DNA of 13,760 nucleotides from Chromera velia (lineage: Eukaryota > Sar > Chromeraceae), in assembly GCA_018398765.1 (NCBI GenBank), contig JAHBMJ010002990.1, positions 1 to 13,760 on the forward strand, given 5' to 3'. The stretch's first letter is position 1; each line of letters starts with the position of its first letter. Of this stretch, positions 9,601 through 13,760 are shown in pieces. A program made the translations under genes and the position numbers. Below the pieces are notes generated by a model, which ran no database searches, had not been told where the DNA came from, and saw nothing but the letters and a program-made list of their open reading frames with translations.

Positions 9601-9744
9601 TGTGCAAGCTAAGTGGGAAGCGATGCGAAGTACATGAAGGTAGACTGAAGGATCGATAAACGCCTCATTTTCCAACTCCTGTGCAAAAGGAAGGTCATAA
9701 AGAGGTGGCATGCCTCCAGAGAAAGCTGCCAACTGACCTGACAT
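1037..9744 (-). CDS. DAC-like / NB-ARC / winged-helix / ankyrin-repeat NLR-like protein (14 coding exons, 1492 aa)
   Basis: Exons in transcript order: 9744-8562, 8248-8130, 7730-6876, 6162-5999, 5683-5578, 5031-4939, 4634-4533, 4346-4041, 3657-3427, 3260-2943, 2680-2369, 2181-1945, 1739-1425, 1174-1037. Every intron has GT...AG ends and every junction keeps phase, giving 1492 codons plus TAG with no internal stop. Domains: DisA_N/DAC-like fold (about 28-195; DGA at 113-115, degenerate RHR motif at 152-158); NB-ARC (about 215-434; P-loop GLGGMGKT 246-253, Walker B LLVFDN, sensor HVLVTTR, GYPLA 427-431); winged-helix/helical region with MHR at 635-637; linker; about 20 ankyrin repeats (774-1492). 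STAND ATPases of this plan are signal-dependent oligomerising switches. An intracellular sensing or immune role is inference. The intact frame argues for a working gene. The ATG at 9744 is the first in frame; the exon probably extends to an acceptor at 9863 as 5' UTR. The starts of exons 4 and 10 are the least certain. An automated gene model may split this gene differently. Confidence 0.8.
1425..1739 (-). CDS. Exon 13: three ankyrin repeats
   Basis: Residues 1343-1447, 315 bp, phase 0-0 (TGATCACAG|CGG ... TGGGAT|GTCAGT). Repeats: MTVLHQASADSNREIVELLL, LTPLCYAVRRNLEVVRLLLA, and SPLNQAV...KIEIVKLLLENGADVN. It has the a-b-c order of exons 8, 10 and 11. The start of the following intron resembles the one after exon 10 for about 25 bases. 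Confidence 0.87.
1945..2181 (-). CDS. Exon 12: two ankyrin repeats
   Basis: Residues 1264-1342, 237 bp, phase 0-0 (TTGTATGCAG|CAA ... GCGAGG|GTAGGT). Repeats: KTALHVASACGDSEMVDFLI and ETALHVAVHEMQQ... ending STVKLLLQSGADVN. The second repeat carries an insertion of about ten residues (PFRIAPRSRY) before its second helix. Confidence 0.86.
2369..2680 (-). CDS. Exon 11: three ankyrin repeats
   Basis: Residues 1160-1263, 312 bp, phase 0-0 (GCGTGCAG|TAT ... GGAGAT|GTGAGT). Repeats: KTFLHVASERGHKEVVEILL, QTALYYASGATVEVVQLLLK, KSPLNRAVENHQFEIVKSLL, ending ENGVDVNLQTKGD. The third repeat is very close to that of exon 13 (ENGADVNLQTKWD). Confidence 0.87.
2943..3260 (-). CDS. Exon 10: three ankyrin repeats
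   Basis: Residues 1054-1159, 318 bp, phase 0-0. Repeats: CGTALFEASQRGDQEIVALL, ETPLYAAAGASLEVVQLLLN and KSPFFNAVRHGKVEIVRFFL. The donor is CCTGAC|GTCAGT. The acceptor TCTTTAAG|TGC was chosen by analogy with sister exons; CCCCAG|GTC nine bases upstream is also in frame and would add three residues. Confidence 0.82.
3427..3657 (-). CDS. Exon 9: two ankyrin repeats
   Basis: Residues 977-1053, 231 bp, phase 0-0 (ATTGCATGCAG|CCT ... CTG|GTCAGT). Repeats: SALHVALEEKDNEMVEFLLS and FPLYKAVQWGNTSVVELLLQ, separated by a longer loop (NQPVSCATWVDRGWSE). Compared with the three-repeat exons, one repeat is absent. Confidence 0.85.
3761..3909. repeat. (CA)n/(TG)n microsatellite with one unresolved base, intronic
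   Basis: A nearly pure CA dinucleotide run with GCAC, GATACACA and GACG interruptions, inside the intron between exons 8 and 9. The base at 3825 is N, so the assembly may be imperfect and the length unreliable. The transcript strand reads (TG)n. Cys/Val-rich and His/Thr-rich frames across it are translation of the repeat, not genes. Confidence 0.95.
4041..4346 (-). CDS. Exon 8: three ankyrin repeats
   Basis: Residues 875-976, 306 bp, phase 0-0 (TTGCATACAG|CGG ... AAT|GTCAGT). The three repeats are type a (MPLHVASLYGHKEVVELLL), type b (ETPICHAAGASLEIVQLLF) and type c (VSAFETAFKSRKFAILQFFF), ending QNGADVNINH. The same a-b-c order recurs in exons 10, 11 and 13. Type c has lost the SPLNxAV start seen elsewhere. 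Confidence 0.88.
4533..4634 (-). CDS. Exon 7: single ankyrin repeat (no ATG, easily missed)
   Basis: Residues 841-874 in a 102-bp phase 0-0 exon (GTATTGCAG|AAT ... AACAAG|GTCGGT). It reads NGSIALHWAARGRQRDVARI and goes on LVAQSPHLCDMKNK. It keeps ALHWAA and the paired helices but has Ser-Pro-His where most repeats have Gly-Ala-Asp. It contains no early ATG, so simple ORF scans overlook it. Both splice sites and the repeat register (VDK/NGSIALHWAA and KNK/RGEMPLHVAS) support it. Confidence 0.75.
4939..5031 (-). CDS. Exon 6: single ankyrin repeat
   Basis: Residues 810-840 in a 93-bp phase 0-0 exon (TTATGCAG|GGA ... AAG|GTCAGT). It reads GSPLHWASEAGQTDVVKFLL followed by EKGANFMAVDK, a canonical ankyrin repeat. 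With exon 5 it gives KDGSPLHWAS, correct repeat spacing across the junction. Confidence 0.85.
5032..5577 (-). other. Intron between exons 5 and 6 (546 bp), nothing else recognised
   Basis: One of the longest introns of the gene. I looked for a further ankyrin exon (a GxTPLHxA-like start after CAG, in phase 0) and found none. It begins with donor GTCAGC and ends TTATGCAG. Confidence 0.5.
5578..5683 (-). CDS. Exon 5: first ankyrin repeat
   Basis: Residues 774-809, one divergent ankyrin repeat: RGLCVVSSVGHVQTVESLMK followed by KGARVNP. The acceptor is the best in the gene (TTCTTTCCTCTTGCTGCAG|C) and completes a Ser codon with exon 4. The donor GAT|GTCAGC leaves phase 0. The repeat lacks the usual TPLH start, as is typical of an N-terminal cap. 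Confidence 0.75.
5860..5879. repeat. G-run, intronic (G-rich, quadruplex-prone)
   Basis: Ten or more consecutive Gs followed by A and seven more Gs, within the intron between exons 4 and 5. On the transcript it is a C-run and lies upstream of the strongest acceptor of the gene. Quadruplex formation in DNA is possible; no function is shown. Confidence 0.8.
5999..6162 (-). CDS. Exon 4: linker between winged helix and ankyrin repeats
   Basis: Residues 720-773 and two bases of codon 774. The donor TCCAG|GTACGT is strong and its phase 2 matches exon 5 exactly. The 5' edge is less certain: CCCCTTCAG|ACT (chosen, 6162) and GTCTGCAG|GCT (about 6114) are both phase 0 with pyrimidine-rich tracts, and the frame stays open to about 6200. 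The product includes HPVWRACLQADKD and ENFFITLLLGQDIEEMADS, probably helical. No known domain was recognised. Confidence 0.6.
6262..6800. repeat. CAGA/CAGG tetranucleotide array, intronic (over 500 bp)
   Basis: A long array of CAGA and CAGG tetranucleotides with scattered variants (CAAA, AAGA, GAGA, CGCA). It is most regular from about 6464 to 6683 and decays outward. It fills most of the intron between exons 3 and 4. The transcript strand reads TCTG and CCTG. Because the unit is 4 bp, all frames stay open for long stretches (Arg-Gln-Thr-Asp or Ser-Val-Cys-Leu type peptides), which explains long apparent ORFs on both strands. None is a gene. Confidence 0.95.
6876..7730 (-). CDS. Exon 3: NB-ARC helical and winged-helix region with MHR motif
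   Basis: Residues 435-719. Acceptor CACGTTGCAG|GCT, donor AAGCAT|GTACGT, both phase 0. It opens ACAYLCHNRSCSIEAYIEKY, the helix after the GxP motif. Next is the winged-helix pattern (SVSATLQLTLERM, LRSAACLDAGGFSRRLF, AIDLLDRYSLV), then SMHRVVRELAM. The MHR triplet (635-637) is the counterpart of the MHD motif of plant NLRs, which senses the bound nucleotide; MHR is the common form in TPR- and ankyrin-linked NB-ARC proteins. APHLSAVLSHYLAAAE near the end resembles the first helix of the superstructure region. A low-complexity insert (about 570-600, Ser/Pro/Gln-rich) separates winged-helix segments. The open frame past 6876 is only translation of the intronic microsatellite. Confidence 0.82.
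7731..8129 (-). other. Intron between exons 2 and 3 (399 bp), nothing else recognised
   Basis: Donor GTGAAT, acceptor CACGTTGCAG. Exons 2 and 3 join to a continuous NB-ARC motif order (GYPLAIVQ/ACAYL), so no exon is missing here. The intron after exon 1 (8249-8561, 313 bp, GTAGGT...CAATGCAG) is likewise empty. Confidence 0.6.
8130..8248 (-). CDS. Exon 2: end of NB-ARC, GxP motif (GYPLAIVQ)
   Basis: This 119-bp exon supplies residues 395-434. Acceptor CCAATGCAG|AA joins in phase 1 to the G left by exon 1, making a Glu codon. Donor GTGCAG|GTGAAT leaves phase 0. The sequence ends FEELLELLEGYPLAIVQ, the GxP (GLPLA-type) motif of NB-ARC ATPases whose Pro contacts the adenine. With exon 3 it reads GYPLAIVQ/ACAYL, the usual continuation in NB-ARC proteins. 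Both phases and the motif order make the exon secure. Confidence 0.85.
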
Positions 9745-9863
9745 CACGTCCGTAGGTTCTTCCCTCCAAATGAGTATTTTTATGGAAAGGAGTTGCGAAA
9801 CGGAAGGACTCAGCAGAAAACACTTGATCGTTGGCTCTGCAAGTCCACAGAGGTAATTACTGA
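8562..9863 (-). CDS. Exon 1 (coding from 9744): DisA_N/DAC-like domain plus N-terminal half of NB-ARC
   Basis: Residues 1-394 and one base of codon 395. The acceptor TTTTTATTCTTATGCAG ends at 9864 and the donor TTAG|GTAGGT is at 8561. Residues 35-63 (HVLRIASHLACTG...GRIYVIGS) match the early helix and strand of the diadenylate cyclase (DisA_N) fold, FDGAFVID (112-119) its DGA motif, and GTGHASS (152-158) the place of GTRHRAA. DVQNCVVIKASEDSLGEVFV is the following strand pair. The NB-ARC begins near 215 (FQGRKKELEKIEQML) with P-loop GLGGMGKT, then WLLVFDNAED and GHVLVTTRE. In DAC enzymes DGA and RHR residues bind ATP and make c-di-AMP. Here both arginines are gone, so nucleotide binding without synthesis is more likely. 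Coding could start upstream of 9744, but the only phase-compatible upstream reading has no ATG after a stop. Confidence 0.78.
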
Positions 9864-9948
9864 CTGCATAAGAATAAAAACAGCAGTTTTGGACTCAGAA
9901 GTCTTAACTAGGGTACCAGCAGGGCAGTAATGCATTCTGACAATTCAC
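9864..9948 (-). other. Possible 5' UTR intron (85 bp)
   Basis: A pyrimidine-rich acceptor (TGTTTTTATTCTTATGCAG) ends at 9864, 119 bp before the first in-frame ATG. A candidate donor AGCTCTG|GTGAAT lies at 9948. Joining them gives no upstream ATG in the coding frame, so an exon before it would be non-coding. The pairing is a guess from the motifs. Confidence 0.3.
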
Positions 9949-10080
9949 CAGAGCTGATCGATTGAGTTGCATGCGAATAATTAAGGTCAGACAATTTTCA
10001 TGCAGGCTGCATGGATGCGCATGGCCGGGTTTGGCAGGCCGGCCAAGAAAAACTGCATGGGGCCCGGCCGCGGCACACTC

Positions 10081-10088
10081 CTTATATG
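10081..10088 (-). promoter_or_regulatory. TATA-like box, possible promoter of the central gene
   Basis: The minus strand reads GGCATATAAGGAG in a GC-rich setting with GGCCGGCC and GCATGC palindromes, about 340 bp upstream of the start codon. It would place a transcription start near 10,055. The same mix of GC-rich block plus TATAAG occurs in the LTR on the left, so a solo LTR fragment is an alternative. Confidence 0.3.
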
Positions 10089-10410
10089 CCACCGCATGCG
10101 CCCCCAGCGAGACTTTATCATGCTGGCCGCTCTCCTAGCTGGCCAAAGCGTGCAGGCGCGATGCGATCATCATTCGGATCATGGAAACTTAAGGTAGAAG
10201 CACAAACCCTATGCAGAGGTACAATGCATACCGGTCAGATACACGATCGATCGGAGAGGCAGTAAAGAGATTTTGTGACTAGTTTTGTGAGGCCGCATTG
10301 CTTGCCTAGGTTGCTTGCAAACTAGCTCGATTAAATATAAATAGATACTGTAAGATGAACAGTACAATGCTATAAGGTGGTCTGAAGGTACGTCTGACCT
10401 AGAAGCGTCA
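10089..10410. other. Intergenic stretch, no gene recognised
   Basis: Alternating GC-rich and AT-rich sequence without a convincing exon or RNA gene. Scattered short palindromes (CGATCGATCG near 10,247; GCATGC near 10,093) are present. It could include decayed transposon ends. Confidence 0.4.
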
Positions 10411-10671
10411 GTGTTCAATCTAGCCAATCAAACAGTCTGTTGATCACTTCATGCACCAGGCTGCTCGAACCATTAACTGCATTTATTTGGCCTCGTCCCA
10501 TAGCAGCCTTCACTAAAATCGATTTGATCGCGCGCGCTCGTAGCCCGGCGGCAAGCCATCTCCGAGCCGGTCCCGGTACCTATACTATGCGCGCTCACGC
10601 CCCAGCAGCACCTCTCGCGCCGCCACATGTACAGCCCGACGTCTCAGCCCCAGGCACGCCCCTCACACATG
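10411..10671 (-). repeat. Possible 3' LTR of the chromodomain element
   Basis: On the minus strand the segment starts TGTGAGGGGCGTGCC and ends ...GATTGAACA. It has a GC-rich first half, a TATA-like CATAGTATAGG, and AATAAA (in CCAAATAAATGC) in the second half, the arrangement seen in the LTR at 464-784. It lies downstream of the integrase pseudogene, where a 3' LTR belongs. No clear polypurine tract and no second copy are visible, so the boundaries are tentative. Confidence 0.3.
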
Positions 10672-10924
10672 CCCGTCCGCCAAACTAACGTCCACGCTTA
10701 GTTCCTTGGCTGAGTACTCAGGCCTGCATCAATCAGTTGAGAAACATACATGGACGTCAGTATACCACAACCAACCAGATCTAACCAGTCATCTGCCCAG
10801 CACCACCTCCTTTGTCCAGCTTGTCCACGCCTACTTAATTTGTCTCTCACCTTGAAGCTCACTAACTTTTCTACTAACTCCTTTTCTAACTCATCCCTCA
10901 CACATGCCTATCCACTCCCAGGCC
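10672..10924 (-). other. Non-coding 3' region of the chromodomain element
   Basis: Between the pol stop at 10925 and the possible LTR. Purine-rich on the minus strand near 10,850-10,900. The 14-mer GGCATGTGTGAGGG occurs on the minus strand at both ends, near 10,670 and 10,905, which may mark a duplicated LTR-edge sequence. A 67-codon frame here has no recognisable features. Confidence 0.35.
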
Positions 10925-12565
10925 TCACTTCCTTTGCATTCTTCTTCTCTTGAAGTCAGCAATTGCTTCTTTTGCACGTGAAAGATTTTCTGTCGGTTCT
11001 CATGAGGCATCTTCCTTTCTGAATCCCTTCCATCTCACCAAATAATGCGACTTTCCACCGATTTTTCTCCATTCTAATACCTCCTTCACTTCATATTCCG
11101 GTCCTTCAAATCTAAGGAGTCTAACTGCAGGTGGAGGATCTCCCGGCTCTCTAACATACTTCTTCAAATAGCTTACATTTACTACAGGGTGAATGTGTAC
11201 ACCTGCCGGGAAGATAAGCTCATACGCTCCTTTTATCACCATTCTCTCTACCTCGAAGGGACCAAACCAAATTGGCTCCAACTTTCTTTTTTGTCCTTCC
11301 GGTCTCTTTTCTTGTTCAAAGAACTCTCTGTACACCAAAACCCAATCTCTAGGGCCAACCTCCAATTCCTTGTAGTGTCAATCATAATAGCGGGCTGCTG
11401 TCTCTCTGGCCCGCTCCAACAATTCCTTTGCCTGGGCGATCTCTGCCTTGTGCCTTGCGACGAAGTCCGCTGCAGAAGGCGACAGCGAGCTTTCTCTAAC
11501 CGGCACTACAGGCAGACGAATTGAATCAAACCCATGCGTGAATCTATAAGATGAGAGACCAGTCACAGGATGAACACTGTCTCTGTAGGCAAAATTACAT
11601 GCAGGGAAAGCCTCGGCCCAATCTTCTTGATGGTCCATCACAAAACATCGCAATATCTCCCTGATCATCCTATTGTTTCTCTCTGTTTGTCCGTTTGTCT
11701 GTGGGTGTCGAGAAGAACTCATTTTCATTTTTGAATTCCACAGCTTCTGTAACTCTCGCCAGAAGGCAGAAATAAAGTAAGGATCACAATCAGAGACGAG
11801 CGACCGAAACATGCCAACAGAACATACCACTCTTTCAAACACAACAGATACAGTTTCTTCTCCTATAATCTCCTCCCACACTGGAATGAAAAATGCATCT
11901 TTTGACAGACGGTCAACCACAGACAGAATTCCATTCAGAATCTTTCCCCAATACAATGTCCTTAGCAGACCAAACAGGAAGTCGAGAAAAAGACTCTCAT
12001 ATGCAAATTCAGGGATGGGCAGTGGATTCAGCAAACCTGGTTTTTTTTTTGTTAAATGCTTTGCTCTCTGACATACATCACAGCAAGCCACGTATTTCTT
12101 CATTGAGTGGTACATATTAGGCCAGTAAAACTTGCTGTTCACCTTCAAGAAAGTCTTCTCTGGCCCTAGGTGTCCGCCCATCACGGTGTCGTGGTGCTCT
12201 GAGATGATCTGTCTCTGCAATATATCAGTAGGGATGGCCAAACGATTTTTGAAATACAGGAGGCCATCCATGAAAGTGAATGATTGAATTCTTATTCTCA
12301 AGTGTCGAGGCACCGGCTCTTCTGGATGCCTAAGCACCCCACACAGTTCCTGAAAAAATGTTTCCTTCTTGTATCCTCTCTTTATCTCTCTCAGGAACTC
12401 TTCATCCACGTCCACTCTCATTTCTATTCTCGCCAGAATTCTTTTCTCTCTGTCTTCTTCTTCTTCTTCTTCACTCTTTTCCTCAACGTTTTCTCTTTCT
12501 TCCTCTGTCTTTCTTTTCCTACGGGGCCGCACTGTATGCGGCCCATAGTAATGCCCACTTGGTTC
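10925..12565 (-). pseudogene. Ty3/Gypsy chromodomain integrase (pol C-terminal part), two in-frame stops, 5'-truncated
   Basis: One reading frame runs from about 12565 to the TGA at 10925-10927, interrupted by TGA at 11378-11380 and 11000-11002. From the GTG codon at 12532, the order is: a Glu/Arg-rich leader; the H2C2 zinc-binding region (HHDTVMGGH, then CCDVCQRAK, about residues 113-158); the rve integrase core with Asp184 (LFLDF), Asp248 (SDCD) and Glu284 (QTERN), a D-x35-E spacing; the GPF-type C-terminal module (EVGPRDWVLV, IWFGPFEV, NVSYLKKY); and a chromodomain (YEVKEVLEWR, YLVRWKGF). Integrase inserts element cDNA into the host genome and the chromodomain guides targeting. The second TGA stands where chromodomains have the Trp of the WEP motif. 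Reverse transcriptase and RNase H are missing: the frame closes at a TAG (12566-12568) at the edge of GGTTCC-rich sequence. The element is dead. Confidence 0.85.
11003..11098 (-). other. Chromodomain segment, truncated by a stop in place of the WEP tryptophan
   Basis: Within the pol pseudogene the product reads YEVKEVLEW...SHYLVRWKGF then RKEDAS and TGA, then EPTENLSRAKEAIADF in the same frame. The chromodomain at the right window edge reads EATWEPASNL at the same place, which supports Trp as the ancestral residue. TGG to TGA is a single G-to-A change. Confidence 0.8.
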
Positions 12566-13275
12566 CTAGTATCAAAAATGATAAACAGATTCTCTCTAAA
12601 AGAACATTGATCAAATAGAATATATAATAATGTCTGAAAAGTCTATTGTGACACGTTTTAGCTTAGTTCTTGACCGGTTCCTACTAGTTCTCATGCAAAA
12701 AGTAGGTGTCCGAGGTTTTGGTTCCTAAGTTCCTAAAATATGGTTCTTAACCACTCTGAACTAAGGCTGCGATAGGAACTATAAAGGACCTAGATTAAGT
12801 ATATGAATACCAAAATTGCTAAGAAGTTAAACAAGAACCTTAGGATCCATGCAGGAACCCTAAAAAACCAGTGGGAACCGTGTGGGAACCAAGAAACTAT
12901 GTAGGAAGTTACTAGAAACTGCTTGGAGAACTGTAAAAAATTCAGTCCCTCAATTGGCTTGAAACGCTTTTTATACTTCAGTGACACTAGTGCTGCTTTT
13001 TTCTTCAGACTGGGCAAGAAACGACAGTCTTATCAATATTTTTGGGGGTTCATGAGGCCAAAAAGGTCAATGGAAGCGTGTTTATGGATGGAAGCGAGCT
13101 GATACGACTTGTGTCTGCATTTAATCAGTTGTAAACTCATTTATAACCTCTTTTCAATGCAGTTCTTTACAGAGAAATGTTAGGTCTTATTGGTTCTTGA
13201 CGGTTCCTTCCGGTTCCTTCATGGTTCTTAAAAAGCGGTTCCGTAGGGAAGCTTGGTTCCCCACCTCCTAAGCTA
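12555..13275. repeat. GGTTCC/GGAACC-rich region of unknown nature
   Basis: About 720 bp carrying more than a dozen copies or near-copies of GGTTCC or GGAACC: GGTTCC from about 12,557 to 12,745, mainly GGAACC from 12,770 to 12,910, and a dense GGTTCC cluster from 13,190 to 13,260. Around 12,668 and 13,187 the longer string TTCTTGAC-GGTTCCT recurs in the same orientation, roughly 520 bp apart. AT-rich otherwise, no credible gene. It abuts the truncation point of the integrase, so it may be a non-autonomous transposon that inserted or recombined there. Confidence 0.5.
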
Positions 13276-13322
13276 GTTCTAGCTTAGTTCAGAGACTTGA
13301 CTCATCCTACTTACGGAAGAAC

Positions 13323-13567
13323 TGACAGTGCGGTTGCTTTCTTACAGTCAACGTCTGATAGGACAAATGCATGCTTTTCTATTTAATTCTATTTGTTGTA
13401 TGTTAATTACTCCCGTCTGCATATTATTTCTCTTCCAATACAGACTGCCATGGCGGCGCCTCCATGAGCCTACGTACGTGTGCTGTGAGCCGTGTGGGTC
13501 CCAACGGCGGTAGGGCGCGCCAGTTCGGCTCAGCCCGGGGTTGGCCGGCCCCGTGCCTCGCCTCACA
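13323..13567 (-). repeat. Possible LTR of the right-edge Ty3/Gypsy element
   Basis: The minus strand would start TGTGAGGCGAGG at 13567 and end ...GCACTGTCA at 13323. It has a GC-rich first half and an AT-rich second half with a GCATGCAT motif, like the LTR at 464-784. A polypurine tract (AGGGGAGGGGGG on the minus strand, 13578-13589) lies ten bases before the start. No paired copy is in view, so both ends are tentative. Confidence 0.35.
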
Positions 13568-13577
13568 ATACTACGTG

Positions 13578-13589
13578 CCCCCCTCCCCT
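13578..13589 (-). other. Polypurine tract
   Basis: The minus strand reads AGGGGAGGGGGG between the pol stop (13669) and the putative LTR. In LTR elements such a tract primes plus-strand synthesis and sits at the edge of the 3' LTR. The ten intervening bases are a slight misfit. Confidence 0.4.
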
Positions 13590-13668
13590 GAGCGTGTGCC
13601 CCCACGCGCTTTGCAAAGTCATTGACGGGTCTCTTTTCTACGGTTAACTGGTCCTGGGACTTAACTGA

Positions 13669-13760
13669 CTAATGCCGGCTTAAGAATTCGTTCACCTTTT
13701 GTCGCGCGTTCCTCAGATTGGAGGCTGGCTCCCAGGTGGCTTCACTTTCTTCGTAATCCA
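13669..13760 (-). CDS. Chromodomain C-terminus of a second Ty3/Gypsy pol (partial)
   Basis: Thirty codons including the TAG at 13671-13669, open to the window edge. The product reads DYEESEATWEPASNLRNARQ and continues KVNEFLSRH. The TWEPASNL block and the following helix are the end of a chromodomain as found at the C-terminus of chromovirus integrases. It is a different element from the integrase at 10925-12565, since the shared block is intact and diverged. Too short to show more. Confidence 0.7.
   Translation of the reverse strand, partial: DYEESEATWEPASNLRNARQKVNEFLSRH

Noticed and set aside
7411-9612. Plus-strand open frames opposite the DAC/NB-ARC exons
   Set aside because: They are antisense shadows of exons with clear domain motifs and have no recognisable product.
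9904-10092. 62-codon minus-strand frame upstream of the gene, considered as a first coding exon
   Set aside because: Its phase does not match the acceptor at 9863, and the phase-compatible reading has no ATG after a stop. It may be 5' UTR sequence.
11378-12532. A complete, active Ty3/Gypsy polyprotein
   Set aside because: No protease, reverse transcriptase or RNase H is present, and two stops interrupt the frame.
12790-13017. 75-codon hydrophobic minus-strand frame
   Set aside because: It lies in the GGAACC-rich region; its hydrophobicity follows from T-rich sequence and no start context or homology is visible.

Overview
This is a eukaryotic nuclear contig. It holds a large multi-exon gene with short spliceosomal introns, LTR retrotransposons of the Ty3/Gypsy type, and long intronic microsatellites. 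The mixture (NB-ARC plus ankyrin repeats, chromodomain integrases, CAGA/CAGG tetranucleotide tracts, compact introns) would suit a microalga or other protist. A chromerid-like alveolate such as Chromera is my best guess, but this rests on general impression and no marker gene is present.

Centre (1037-9863, minus strand): one gene explains almost everything between the two repeat-rich flanks. I joined 14 exons by hand. From the ATG at 9744 to the TAG at 1037-1039 they give one continuous frame of 1492 codons, and the splice phases agree at all 13 junctions. The predicted protein has, in order: a DisA_N/diadenylate-cyclase-like domain (about residues 28-195) with its DGA motif kept but its RHR motif degenerate; an NB-ARC STAND ATPase (about 215-434) with P-loop, Walker B, sensor 1 and GxP motifs; a winged-helix/helical part ending in an MHR motif (635-637); a linker; and about 20 ankyrin repeats (774-1492). 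This is an NLR-like layout with a cyclic-dinucleotide-synthase fold where an effector or signalling domain usually sits. The ankyrin part is built from phase 0-0 exons, several of them visible copies of a three-repeat module, and most share an unusual donor (GTC at +1 to +3).

Left flank (1-784, minus strand): the 5' end of an LTR retrotransposon. It has a 321-bp LTR bounded by TGTAAT...ATTACA, an adjacent initiator-Met-type primer binding site, a short leader, and an open gag-like frame running off the window. It lies about 250 bp downstream of the big gene.

Right flank (about 10,400-13,760): a decayed, 5'-truncated chromodomain integrase region (10925-12565) with two in-frame TGA codons. 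Then comes an uncharacterised stretch rich in GGTTCC/GGAACC (about 12,555-13,275), a possible LTR, and at the window edge the chromodomain end of a second Ty3/Gypsy element. Every coding element found is on the minus strand. No RNA gene or CRISPR array was found.
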